Assembly (NCBI GenBank): GCA_003667245.1
Contig: RCNN01000008.1
Coordinates: 62,001 to 126,000, forward strand
Reading direction: 5' to 3'
DNA length: 64,000 nucleotides
Source: Heterostelium multicystogenum
Lineage: Eukaryota; Evosea; Eumycetozoa; Acytosteliales; Acytosteliaceae
Shown here: piece by piece, positions 22,141 to 33,930 of the stretch
Position numbering within the stretch: position 1 is the first letter of the stretch
Layout of the letters: every line of letters starts with the position of its first letter
The notes under the pieces: model-generated
The model's database searches: none
The model's input: only the letters and a program-made list of their open reading frames with translations
What the model was told of the DNA's origin: nothing
Position numbers and translations under genes: made by a program

Positions 22141-24009
22141 ATGGATACTGCTGATACTGATTTGGTATGTATTGAAACAATGTCGAATAACTGGAATACT
22201 GACTAATACATTAATTGAACTTTATGTTTTTGTTGATGATGATGATGCTGTTGTTGTTGTTATGTGGAATAGCCATTTACATATGATAATGAATCGGTTG
22301 ATAATGAAGCAATTGAATGTCCAATTTGCTATTGCCCTTTGATCGATCCTGTAGAGCATCAGTCGCTAAATCAGTGCACACAACTCTTTTGCAGACAATG
22401 CGTTAAAAAGTTGGAGAAATGTCCATTCTGCAGAATGGATGTTCCACGTTGGGATACTGTTTCTCTTACACCAGCCACTTTGAAATTTATATTTAGACCA
22501 CTCGGTGAATTGAAGGTGACTTGCAAGGTATGCAAGAAATCTACAACTCGAAAGGAAATAGTTAGTCACGTTGAATCGTGTTCTATAGGTATGTCAACAA
22601 CTCTCTACAGTATACTAAGTAATGTGGCAATCTAACACCTAACTCAATTCATTCCTCTAATCATAGTTTTACCACCTGGATTTGTTCCTAAAGTCGAAGA
22701 AGCAAGCACCACGTCCACCATCACAAATTCTAAACCATCACTTATAAACCCAATTTTCGATTTGACCAGAAGAATGTTTGGATCTAACAGCAACAACAGT
22801 AACAGCAATAGCAGCAACATTAATAATAACACTGCTACCAATAACAACGGCAATAGCAATCCAACAACTATTCCAAATACAAGTCAAACCACAAGCACAA
22901 GTGCACCTACTCCAGCAAATGCACCCAATAACTCTATAAACACAAACACAACTCATAATAGTAATAATTATCCAGCTGTACAATATCAAAACTCTCAAAT
23001 TGCCTCAACCAATCCACCTCCTGTGTTAAATCCTCCTTCTGTATCTCAGCAACCATCTGCACCACAACTACAGGATTTACAATATCAATCTCAAATCAAC
23101 AGTCCATTTTCGCACTTAGCACCAAAGCCTGTTGGCGGTCCATTGCCACCACCTCCATCACCACAACAACCACAGCAACAAGACTACAACCCAATGCTTT
23201 ACCCAGCACCACAATATAATCCATCAATGAATAATCCCTACCACTATCCACCTCGACCATCGTCCTTTATGTATGGACAACCAGTCTACCCAAACACCCC
23301 ATACTACGCCTCTATGCCACCACCACAACCATCGTCCTATTTCTATGGATTTCCACAGCAGCTTAGCGTAGTTACAAACAACCCGTCAGCTCCTCCAAAG
23401 GTTGGAGCACAAGCAAAAAACTCAATTCCAGCCGAGTTCCAACATAAACTACCACATGCTCCAGATGAAAATTAGAGACAAAGAAAACTTTTCCAACAAA
23501 ACAATCACCACTGGACTGATGAATGAGATATACAGAAGCGCAACTTTCAACCATGTCAAGTTCGATGGAATCAACATTTCCAGCTGCCAGTTTATCAATT
23601 GTACGTTCAACAACTGCCAATTCGTCGGTGCAGTCTTTAACCAAGTTACATTCACCAACTGCAAGTTTGGCAGTTGCGATATGAGCCTCACCGCCCACTC
23701 CAAAACACACTATGTAGATACCTACATAACAAACGTTAACTTCTTCCAATCGACTTGTAACTCCAACATTTTTGCTCACTGCAACTTACCAACGCCAACT
23801 TTCCTCGATCATCACTTGTTGGATCACTCTTTAAATACACTAAGATATCGAACTCCAACATGACCAACTGCTCGCTTCTCTACACCAATTTCCCCAATTC
23901 GACACTGTTGCATCTCAACCTTTCCGACTCTGAAATATCGCCCCATTCACTAGCACAAGTCAAGCGTCAACTTGATGTCACCACCAAAGGTCTAAAGACC
24001 GTCAAATAA
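22141..24009 (+). CDS. RING-type finger plus pentapeptide-repeat protein
   Basis: Exon 1 (22141-22164) encodes MDTADTDL; exon 2 (22273-22588) and exon 3 (from 22667) join in frame. The RING starts CPICYCPL and runs to CPFCRMDV; the usual C-x-H at the third ligand pair reads C-T-Q in CTQLFCRQC, so one ligand seems replaced. A second zinc element follows, CKVCKK with HVESC, like a TRAF-type finger. A long Asn/Pro/Gln-rich linker (about residues 140-350) leads, after a break near 23430, into pentapeptide-repeat sequence: FDGINISSCQFINCTFNNCQ and FNQVTFTNCKFGSC. After another break near 23830 it ends TTKGLKTVK at 24009. Likely a ubiquitin ligase whose beta-helix binds a partner; that is inference. 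Confidence 0.72.
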
Positions 24010-24275
24010 TAGTCTACTAACCACTTCACAAACTTCATCATATTTATCCACAACTCAATAAACTCTACTAGCAAGTTGGCTCGAGTGTCTAGCAACACAA
24101 TTGCGGCCATTTGATGCTTGGATTGGGTTTCAAAATTTTCAAACCTTCTGTTTGCCATCTTATTTTTCCCTCCAAAATTAATTTCATTTCCACAATTTAA
24201 AATGGATCAACGGAATGGATCCAGTTGAACTAATATTGACTGGCAGATATTATAACTTTAAATGCATGAAAGATA

Positions 24276-26279
24276 ATGAATAGTAGTAATAGCAGTAAAA
24301 GTAATAGTAATATTAATATAACACATGTGAATAACCTACTGAAAGATAAAGCATGGGTATCTCTATTTATAGACAATGAGCAATATTATATTAAATCTAA
24401 ATTTGATCATCAATCAGATTACTATTGTATGATCATCACTGATTTAGTTATGGTTTGGTACAAGTACTCTAATCAATCTCAAATCCTAAAAGAGAAATTG
24501 GTATGTTTATTTATGCTTAAGCATATGTTTTGATTATGATATTACATATTACTAAACTGAGAATAATATTAGAGGTACAATCCACATCTAGATACAAGTA
24601 CTGAAAAGGTTATCCAATTACTTCATGAAAGAATGATGGAAAAGAGTAGTGATACTGTCTATTCAACCAAAATTGATAATGTATGAATGTGTTCTTTACT
24701 TTTATTAGGTCTATGTTGTAGTTGATGATGATGATGATATGATATTAATATTCAATGATCATTATAGTATTTCAACAACAGGTTGACTTTGACCACTAAG
24801 ATATCGTTCTATACATTTAAATGGGTATTCGATTGTGAGCCATTGGAAAAGGATACAATACTAAGTATTGAGTCGAGAAAGATACATTCTCAATTCATTA
24901 GAGACAATTTCATTGTGCCATTGCTGTTTACCTATCAGGATCAGCAGTCTGAGATTGCTCTACTGAATAAGAAGCAGCTTCAACAGCAGAAGCAACAACA
25001 GTTTCAGCTACAACAGGATACTAAGCAATCGACATCCACACTTACCCAACTAAATAACAACATTGGCCCAAAGTTGAAATCTTCAATGAAACCACCAGCT
25101 ACTACTACTATGAGCTCCACTCAAAGTTCGCAAAGTTGTAGTTTTCTAAATGGTCCAGCAAACAGCAATAACAATTTGAATGATACAATAGTAATTGTAG
25201 GTAACCAAACCAAAACAGCTGAACAATCACAGATTATTGAATAGTAGAACAATATTAATTTAGTTTGTCCCTCATAAGGATCACAGTAAATTCCAGACTA
25301 AAACGTTTGACTTGTCGGGTGACAGATTGATTAAGATATTCTCAGCTTATCACGACTATTTATTGAATAACAGTAGCATCCCTCTTCCACCACCCATCTC
25401 AGTTGTAGCAACCTCAACATCAACAACAACAACAACAACAACAGATCTGAATCATCAATATTAAATCGTACCAACCAAAGTAGTTCTTCTACGCTTGATT
25501 CCTCAAGCATTTTATCAATCGTCGATTATAATAATAGTAGTTTTAATCATAGCAATGTAAATAACAATAGTAAAGATAAATGTAATAATATTAATAACAA
25601 TAGTTGTGATAATACTTTACATCTATATTATGAGGAGGTATGTTGGTTTATAATAGTTTGGTCCATTCCCAACTATAAATATGTATACATTAGCAAAAAA
25701 ACTAATATCTAATTATATATATATTAATATAAATAGACACCTAAAAAGCAATATAGTAATATTAAGGATCCAAAGAATAATAAAACCATATCTGCTATAC
25801 CATTTTCACTTGGAACCAATAATAATAATAATGATAGTAAAAGTTACTTGGGACTGACAACAGCAAAAACAGTAAAGATAAATCATGGTAATCTTAAAAC
25901 AGCTGATGATACTTCACCAGCATCGTCTTTGACACTATCCAACTGGGACGACGACCCAGACAACAGCTGCACAAGCCACAATAACTATATAACAAGTTCA
26001 TTCGAGAACTTTAACACAACTGATGACTTTTCATTTGAAAACATTAATAATAATAATAATAACAATTCCTATGACAATATCAACAATACAACTTTTAATT
26101 ATAATGATGAAAACAATACAAATAGAAACAGTGTAAATATTCAACAACAACAATACAACAATAGTAAAAATAATAACACATTTAAAGAGAGTGAAGAATT
26201 AAAAAGAAGATTAGAGATAAAAGAGAAAATTGAGAGTGATAAAAATAAAATCAAAAAAAAAAGAATAAAATTTCTTTAA
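24276..26279 (+). CDS. nhej1: XLF/NHEJ1-like DNA end-joining factor
   Basis: XLF bridges DNA ends with XRCC4 and ligase IV in non-homologous end joining. Exons 24276-24500, 24573-24680 and 24768 onward join in frame. The head domain shows AWVSLFIDNEQYYIKSKFD and CMIITDLVMVWYKYS, equivalent to the PWAWLQ, ITKQGYALLVSDLQQVWHE part of XLF, followed by ISFYTFKWVFDCEP, like LPFYWNFHC, then a helical stalk (SRKIHSQFIRDNFIVPLLF). The rest is long and Asn/Gln/Ser-rich with one intron near 25640-25737 and frame breaks near 25245 and 25455. The C terminus is very basic and ends KKKRIKFL, resembling the Ku-binding motif at XLF C termini. Sequence identity to known XLF is low, so the fold match rather than identity carries the call. 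Confidence 0.6.
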
Positions 26280-26409
26280 ATAATAATAATATTTATTATT
26301 TATAAACAACACAAACTGACTACTGCATGCAGGTCTTCAAAACAAAAAACAAAAAAATCAATCCTCACTCAATTGAATAATCTATAAACATAATAATAAT
26401 ATTATTATT

Positions 26410-29227
26410 ATGAATAATAATATGAATAGTAATAGTAATAGAAGTTATAGTAGTAGTTCTGGTAATCAAGGTAACAGGGGTAGTGGTAGTAGTAACTTTG
26501 ATTCATTCGATTACTTTGTTATATTGGGACTAAAGATAAATGGCAGCGGTACTGGTAATGAGTCTGTACAATCGTTGGATTGGGTAGAGTTTGATGTATC
26601 ACAAAGATTTGCTATCGATCAGAAACAACTAGTTGTATCTAAATTCTCAAAGCTATCTAACTTGTTAGATGATAATAATAGTAGTAGTACTGCTAACAAC
26701 GATGTAAATGATGTCAGTGATACTTTTGTAAATGAATTACATCATACTCTAAATATTGTATGTATTATAAAGATAGATAGATGATTATGATAATATAAAC
26801 TAACAAATTTGCTAACGATGTTATAATAATATCTATAGTTTAATAGATATGTACAGCAAAAGTTTATCAATCAAAAATCAAAGACATTCTGTATTGTATT
26901 TTGTCGATCAAAGTATATTGAGAGTCTATTTGCACAGGCAAAGAAATACTCTTTTCAGTTGGATCAACCACATTTCCATAGATTCATTGATTTGGAAGCC
27001 GAACTCGTGCAATTTAGTAATCAATCATCTGTTACATTAGAAAACCATGGCAAAGAGTATGCAGTAATCACATGCGATGATAGTTAATACATATAGATAT
27101 CTAACATTCAACTGACTAATCTTCTATTATCAACATTACAGCACTGGATATTCAACTTTCTTATAGTGGTGGAGATAATCAGGAATTGACATTGTCAACA
27201 AAGATTATTACGAAATTACTTGGCCAAGGATATATGCTTGTACCGATCACTGGCCAAGAATTCAACGCAAAGAGACAGCAACTCCAACACCAAATGAAGC
27301 AGTGGAACAATGATAATGCCAATTCCTTTGGTAGCGGTGGAGGTGGTTATGGGGGTGGTAATGAATTAGATGAGTACAGGAGCAAGGGTGAGACTTTTGT
27401 AATGATTCGCGGTATGCCTTGGAGCACTCATGAAGATCAGATCCGTGATTTCTTCAAACCACTTCCCATCACAAACAATGGTATTACCATACTTTTGAAT
27501 AGCTATGGCAAACAGTCGGGTGAGGCATACATTGAGTTTGCAGACGAAGAATCTGCCCACAAAGCAATGGACTACCACAAGAAGATGATGGGCCATCGAT
27601 ATATTGAAGTACTGCCAAAGCCGAGAAAAACTGCCATTACAACGCTGCGTAATGATGGACAGCACCACCAATCAATGTCCACCAAAGTAATCAGAATGCG
27701 TGGACTTCCTTACAATGCTACAGTGTCTGATATTTTCACGTTCTTTAGTGGATATCCAATCAATGGGAACAACATACTGATTGAAACCGATAGAAACGGT
27801 CGTTATACTGGTGAAGGTTTTGTTGAATTTGCTACTTTAGAAGCTGCAAGCTCAGCACTTAAACATCTCCAGCACAAAGCAATATCCAATAGATATATAG
27901 AGCTATTTCCTCATGATAAATATGTGAATTTCGATCAACAACGTAACCAAAACAACAACAACAACAATCAACTACAACCACTAAGTAATGGTACCAACAG
28001 CAATAACCTACAACAATTCCAAATGCAACAACAAATGCCAAGGATCAACAGCAGCAATAACTATAGTATGGACAACAGTAATAACCTCAACAATATGAAT
28101 AGCATGAACAATGGTCAAATGATGATGGGTACAATGATGAATAGCGGTGGAATGAATAGTTCATTTGATTTCCAAAATCAAACCCCAGCGATGATTAACA
28201 TGGGTGGTGGTTCAGATATGAGCGGAGGAATGGGATTCAATATGAACTTTGGAGGTGGAGCTAATAGTGTGGGAGGCGGAACAGGTATTCAAAGCAATAG
28301 TAACAACATGGGCTCTGCGATGGGAGGATTTATGATGGGTGGTAACAATTTGAATAGTAATATGAATAGCATGAACAATATGAATAATAGCAATATGAAT
28401 AATATGAATAACATGAAACAATAGTGGATATATGCCAAACAATGGATTTAGTAATAATTTTCAATAGCACAAATAGTAGTAGTTTTTTGATGAATGGTAT
28501 TTCGAATGGATTTATAGATTCAATTTTGTCTCCAAATATGATGGGGCAGACAACATCACCAAACATCACTCCACAAATGAATCCAATGATGTTCAATCAA
28601 TCACCAATGCCACTTAATCAAAACAACCAAATGCCACAAATACAATCATTTACACAGCAACAACAACAACCACAACAACAGCAACAATTTAGAAACCAGG
28701 GATACGGATATTCGGATTCAGACTCAGGACATGGCGGAAGTGCCGGAGGAAACAGAACAAGCAGGGATAGGGATAACAAAGGTTTTTCATCCATACAGCA
28801 GGAGTGGAGGTGTTGGAGGAGGTGGCAGTAATAGTAGACATGGAATTAGATCATACGATCATCAGCATTCAAGTGGCAACGGCAGCAGGGATAGGGATGC
28901 TAGAGGAAATAGAACTAGCAGTGATAGGGATCAACGTAGGGTAGTAACAGGGATTACGGCAACCAGAGCTATCAGAAGGGAGATCACAATAATTCTGAAT
29001 TCACAGTCAAGCTCCGTGGTTTGCCTTATACAGCAACTGAAGATGCCATAGCTGAATTCTTTGACGGGTTGGGTGTCGTCAACATCAAGATTGTTTATCA
29101 ACGTGGAAGACCATCAGGATTAGCTTACGTAACATTCTCATCACAAAACGATTATAATCAAGCCTTAAAGAGGAACAAAAATCACATGGGTTCAAGATAT
29201 ATTGAAGTATTTGGATCAAGTGATTAA
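26410..29227 (+). CDS. ESRP/Fusilli-like RNA-binding protein with three quasi-RRMs
   Basis: ESRP-type proteins regulate splicing by binding G/U-rich RNA. Exons 26410-26757, 26839-27083 and about 27142 onward join in frame. The N-terminal ~250 residues (DYFVILGLKI, LDWVEFDVSQRFAIDQKQ, FHRFIDLEAELVQF) align with the DnaQ-like N domain of ESRP. Then come three quasi-RRMs: VMIRGMPWSTHEDQIRDFF with HRYIEVLPK, VIRMRGLPYNATVSDIFTFF with NRYIELFPH, and VKLRGLPYTATEDAIAEFF with SRYIEVFGSSD at the C terminus. RNP positions are degenerate, as in hnRNP H/F. Asn/Met/Gly-rich and Gln-rich regions separate the second and third. Frame breaks near 28425, 28770 and 28990. An hnRNP H/F-type protein is the alternative, but the N domain argues for ESRP. 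Confidence 0.68.
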
Positions 29228-29325
29228 CATTAATATTCTGCAAATAAACATATATTATATAATATTAACTATTTAAACTAATCAATGTTTGACCTCTCTA
29301 GATTAAAACTTTGGAAAAAGAAAGA

Positions 29326-29403
29326 TAAAGCTTTATTATTAAATAATAATCTTTACATCTTTCAGAGTTGATCTCTAAAGATGTGTATAAGTTTTCACTT
29401 ATA
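29326..29403. repeat. Three consecutive hairpins downstream of the ESRP-like gene
   Basis: Stem 1: 29326-29340 with 29342-29355, near-perfect. Stem 2: catctttcagag (29356-29367) with ctctaaagatg (29373-29383), one bulged C and a 5-base loop. Stem 3: tataag (29386-29391) with cttata (29398-29403). They follow the stop codon by 100-175 bp, so they may be a structured 3' untranslated region or a separate small RNA. Confidence 0.55.
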
Positions 29404-29463
29404 AATAAATATGGATATTTTGATTTAAAATTGGGTTCTATCTTATCGATAAACACTGATCTT

Positions 29464-29481
29464 TTGGGTCAGGTGACCCAA
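29464..29481. repeat. 7-bp GC-containing hairpin
   Basis: ttgggtc and gacccaa pair perfectly around loop aggt. It is the fourth hairpin after the ESRP-like gene and stands out in very AT-rich DNA. Confidence 0.6.
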
Positions 29482-29483
29482 TA

Positions 29484-30654
29484 AAATCTTAAACTAATGA
29501 TATCATTTTGCCGAGTGTATTTTATTTGGTTTTAAATTTTTTTTGGTTTAGTATTTTTTTTAGAGTATATGATCAAAGGAATGACCACTACTTCATGAAC
29601 CATCAATCTCAAAGTTAAGTTCTATGGAGTCTTCTGTTTTTAAAAAAAATAAAATCTTTTGTAAAAACAAAATATCTTGTGTTGATTGATGATGTAACAT
29701 TTTTCTAAACAAGCTTGTAAATGCTACATTTATTATCATTTTGCAATAAAAAAACACAATCCTTTGGATTCAGGGTGGTCCTCAGAAGCATGTGATTATC
29801 ATATTTTTCACTCATTTTTCTCATGGTTGGTTGATTTTTCAAGAACATGACATAGCTCCCCATTAACAAGACCTATCTATTTATTTGATTTGATTATAAT
29901 CTTTCATTTTCTTTTAGAATCATTCACCTATTTCCAATCAAACCAAGGTCAGATTCCATTCTATCATACAATTTGATTTCACACTACACATCATTCTATC
30001 TCTATTTCTCCATTACATTCCATCATAATATACATATAATAGTAAACTATTAACTATAGTTTTCACAGAGTATCTTTTTGTTTTTGATCAAAGTAGCTTA
30101 CCTTTTCGCCCAATCAATCTTTATGCCAAAAAATAAGTTTACACTCACTTTGCTGTTAGATCATCACAAGTTACAAAAAATCTTAAACCATTTTTAACCA
30201 TATTTTTGCAAATTTTGTTTGTCACCACACAACAACAAAAACAACAAGTTGTTCTCATTTTTTTGTTTTCACACCATTGATTAATCAAATTGTGGTAGCA
30301 AGATATCTCTGGTAAATAAATACAAAACCTATACATATCTATCTATCTATCTCTATCTATATAGATTATCAGTCGGTATCAAATCAAATCAATCACATCA
30401 ATAGTAATCATTCTATTAGATAGGTTAAGATTGAATCGATTGATCATAGTCAATTTCATTGTTGATTGATTGATTAGTGGATGATCAATCAATTGATACA
30501 CTTAAAATAGTTATAGTATTTATTTAAAAGTAGTTCAGTAGAATATACCTAAAATAGTAATAGTAGTAGTAGTATGATTAGGAAAAATAAAAAACACAAA
30601 TTAAAATTTATTGCCATTGCTATTACCATATATATATTGAGATAAAAATCAAAA
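29484..30654. promoter_or_regulatory. Intergenic region upstream of the receptor kinase gene
   Basis: AT-rich, with tandem TCTA repeats at about 30330-30360 and ATTGATTG repeats near 30460-30490. No supported reading frame or RNA gene. It should contain the promoter of the gene at 30655. Confidence 0.45.
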
Positions 30655-33235
30655 ATGACTGTAAGTAGTCGGCACCCAAATCATTCCATTTGATGTCATT
30701 AGATATGAATGAATGATCGGATTGCTTGTTTGATCGATCGATTGGATGAATAAGTTACTAACCGGATATAAATATGGAATGTATATTTGGAATTGGTTTG
30801 GAATGGCTGATCCTATCACATTAACACCATCACACCATTTGGACTTGATCAGTTATTATATAGAATTTCAGGATCGTTTGCGGCAATGTCCTTTGTCGGT
30901 GCGCTCTTTGTGATTATTACATTTCTTATGTATAAAGAGCTGAGAAAGCACCCAACGCAGCTGGTGTTTTTCCTGTCGATTTGCGATCTCATATTCAGCT
31001 TGAAGTATATGATAACGTCGGTGCTGCCCAACTCCTACGATTTGCAGGATATCAAAGCGATGTGCTATCTGCAGGCTGGATTCCAGCAATTTTTTGGATT
31101 GGCGTCGATTGGCTGGTCCGGAATGATTTCGCTCAATCTGATGCTGACATCTGCCAATCCCTTTAGAAACACTGCTCCTTACTCGAAGCTCTACCACATC
31201 TGGGTGTGGGGACTGAGCTCCGTTTCCACCATCATCATCTTTTGCTTTGACCAGTCCGCTATTGTCAAGTCTGGTGACGGAACATGCTGGCTCAAGAACA
31301 AGTCGCTTATGCGTCTCACCTTTTTCATCCCGTTGATGGCATATTTTGCTATGCTCAGTTGGCTCGCTTATCACTGCTTATGTGTACTCAGGCTCGACCT
31401 CCACACTCTCTGACCAAGTGCGTCGTGGCATGTTGATTCGTATGAGTTGCTACACATGCGTTTTCATCCTCTGCTGGCTCGGTCCGCTCATTCATCGTAC
31501 TTCACAGTGGACACAGGGAAATAACAACAACAACAACGAGCTCGACGACAGCTGGCTCATGTATTTCGACGCAATAGGTGTTTCGATTCAGGGCTTCATG
31601 AATGCAATGGTTTGGCTGACGAAATCCACAGTTCTTCAAGGGATTCACTTCGAATCTCAAGAAGCTTTTGCCATGCATCAAGATTGCCGACGAAGAGAAC
31701 ATCCCATTGTTGCGTTCGCTCGGTGATGAGGCTCAAGATCCAGCTCAGTTGGCAACCTCACTACGTAACTACATTCTCACCTGCTGTCTCAAGGGTATAG
31801 CTCTATCAGTACACGACAACCCAGTCGACGGCAACGCGATGACACACTCTGATCTCTGCAGTGTCGATGAGAAGATCTACACAGAGAAGGATTTGTTCCG
31901 CGAGGAGCTCAATCTCCAAAACTCGACCACCAAGAAAAGCATGAATTCAAAGACTATACTCCAAGATCTTCGCAGCCATCAGACACCTTCAAGGACTAAC
32001 AACCGAAGAATACTTTGGTAACTATCAAACAACATCAGAAGCGATCGATTTGATTGTCAACTAACATTAGATTACACTGTGGATACAAACTATTATAGAA
32101 ATCATTTAACGCAAAGAACTTTCTTTGATATCTTGACTAATCAGAAGTTTAGTGAAGGTAAGAGTGGTAGCTTTATGTGCTTCACTCCCGACAATCAAAT
32201 ATTTAATCAAGACAATCACAGCAGAGGAAAGCAGGCTACTTAGAAAGAAGATGATAAAGTTTTACGATGTAAGTTGTTCCTCATCTTCATATACACAGCG
32301 GTGTGTCGATGACTAATCTTATTCTCTATAATAGTATTTCAAATCCAATCCTAAATCTTATCTATTAAAGTTTTACGGTTCCTATAAAGTTGTAATGCCT
32401 GTAAGTATACTACACTGTTGATAATGGTATTAGGAGTAATCTAATCTTGTACTAATGATGAATACAAATACAGAATCGTCATTTACGTGTATTTGGGCTG
32501 TAATGTCCAATGTATTTAGTTGTACAACACACAAAAGATTAAAGAGCGTTTATGATATCAAGGGATCATGTATAAATAGAGGTGGAAAGCACGACTACGA
32601 TAAGAAGACACTTGGTTTAGATTTGGACTTTATCAATGTTAGACAGAGTCTAAGGCTGCCTCACCACCACAAAGAATTTATCATCCACCAACTGCAGAAA
32701 GATGCGGAATTCTTGCAATCCTTGAATATTATGGATTACAGTCTATTGATTGGTGTACATGAAAACATAGAAAATACACCAACAAACTCCTACTCCAAAT
32801 GCACAATCACCAGATTCCTCACCATCGCAATCATCACAATCATCATCATCGATAACTACAACAACAAACAACAACTTCAACCTTCATCTAGTTTACAATC
32901 ATCTAACAACTATATTGTTAAAACTCCACCACCTAGTAAGTTAGAAATCTTCCAGATCATTCTCCAAATTTCGAATACTAACATTATGGTTACCTCATGT
33001 TATTTATTACTCAGATTTTGGTAGATTGATTTCATCAGACAACAAAGAAGTTTATTACATTGGAATCATTGATATTCTACAACTGTACGATTTTAGCAAG
33101 AAACAAGAAAGATTTTTAAAGATATACTTTGCTAGAAAGGATGGCAAAGGTATCTCTGCTGCTCCTCCTGATTTCTATAAAGAAAGATTCATGAACAGAA
33201 TGAATCAAATCATAGGTGAAATATATTATGTTTAG
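30655..33235 (+). CDS. rpkA: RpkA: seven-transmembrane receptor fused to a phosphatidylinositol phosphate kinase
   Basis: RpkA-type proteins join a GPCR-like membrane domain to a PIP5K-like kinase and are known from dictyostelids and oomycetes; in Dictyostelium RpkA acts in cell-density sensing. Seven hydrophobic segments are visible: FVGALFVIITFLMY, LVFFLSICDLIF, QFFGLASIGWSGMISLNL, HIWVWGLSSVSTIIIF, LTFFIPLMAYFAMLSWL, CYTCVFILCWLGPLI and AIGVSIQGFMNAMVWL. The kinase follows: ITAEESRLLRKKMIKFYDYF, LLKFYGSYKV, IWAVMSNVF, YDIKGSCINRGGK, FLQSLNIMDYSLLIGVHE and GIIDILQLYDFSKKQE, the last two being PIPK signatures with the catalytic Asp, then KGISAAPPDFYKERF. Introns near 30661, 32270 and 32401. 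Frame breaks near 31370, 31650, 32000, 32085, 32235 and 32780. The exact first exons are uncertain; a two-codon exon 1 at 30655 is one model. Confidence 0.85.
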
Positions 33236-33930
33236 ATAAAATAATAATAATAATAATGTTAGTCAATCAATTGCATCGTATCATAGTCCAATTTAGAAAG
33301 TCAATCAATCAATCAATCAGGCAACTTTAATTACTATTACCATGTAGGTAAAAGTTATAATTACAACAACAAACAAGTGTATAAACCAATATCATATAAA
33401 TAAAAACAACATCAATAATAATAATAATAGTGATAATGATAAATAAAATACTAAGGCATGAATGATGCCTTTGTTCACATATAAGAGTTAATAATCCACT
33501 TACAAGTAGTTGTAGTAGTTCACAAAAAAGTGAAAATTCATTGCATTCTTCATTTATTAATCAAATTAATTTAAATATTTCGGGATTAATTGTAAAAACA
33601 ACTAGTCTTGAAAAATACAATGAAATTTTACTCAATATCTTTTGGGATTCAACAACTTGCAAAAAAAAGTGTAAAAAAAGCACACACCAACCATCAAAAA
33701 ATTATGATCATTCCTATTTTCTCTTTTTTTGTATTTTTTTGATTTTTTTCGAAGTGGTTGGTTGTGTGAGGGCGACATTTATTATAAAGAAAATGTTGCA
33801 GCCCAGTGAACTGTATTGCACATATCTTGATTTCTGTTAAATTTAAAATAACTCTCTCAGAGATAGATATAGATAAATAGATAGACAGATAGATAGAGTT
33901 ATCAGGATAGAAATCTTTAGAAAGAATAGG
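33236..33930. other. Intergenic spacer between RpkA and PPT genes
   Basis: AT-rich, with ATAATA runs, a GATA repeat tract at 33860-33895, and T-rich sequence near 33725-33750. No gene seen. Confidence 0.45.

Noticed and set aside
30330..30360. Tandem TCTA repeat as a CRISPR or satellite array
   Set aside because: A simple 4-base microsatellite, like those at 33860 and 54498, with no spacers.
33541..33840. Plus-strand frame of 99 codons
   Set aside because: Built from T- and A-rich spacer with Phe/Lys-rich nonsense composition, and no neighbour exon fits.
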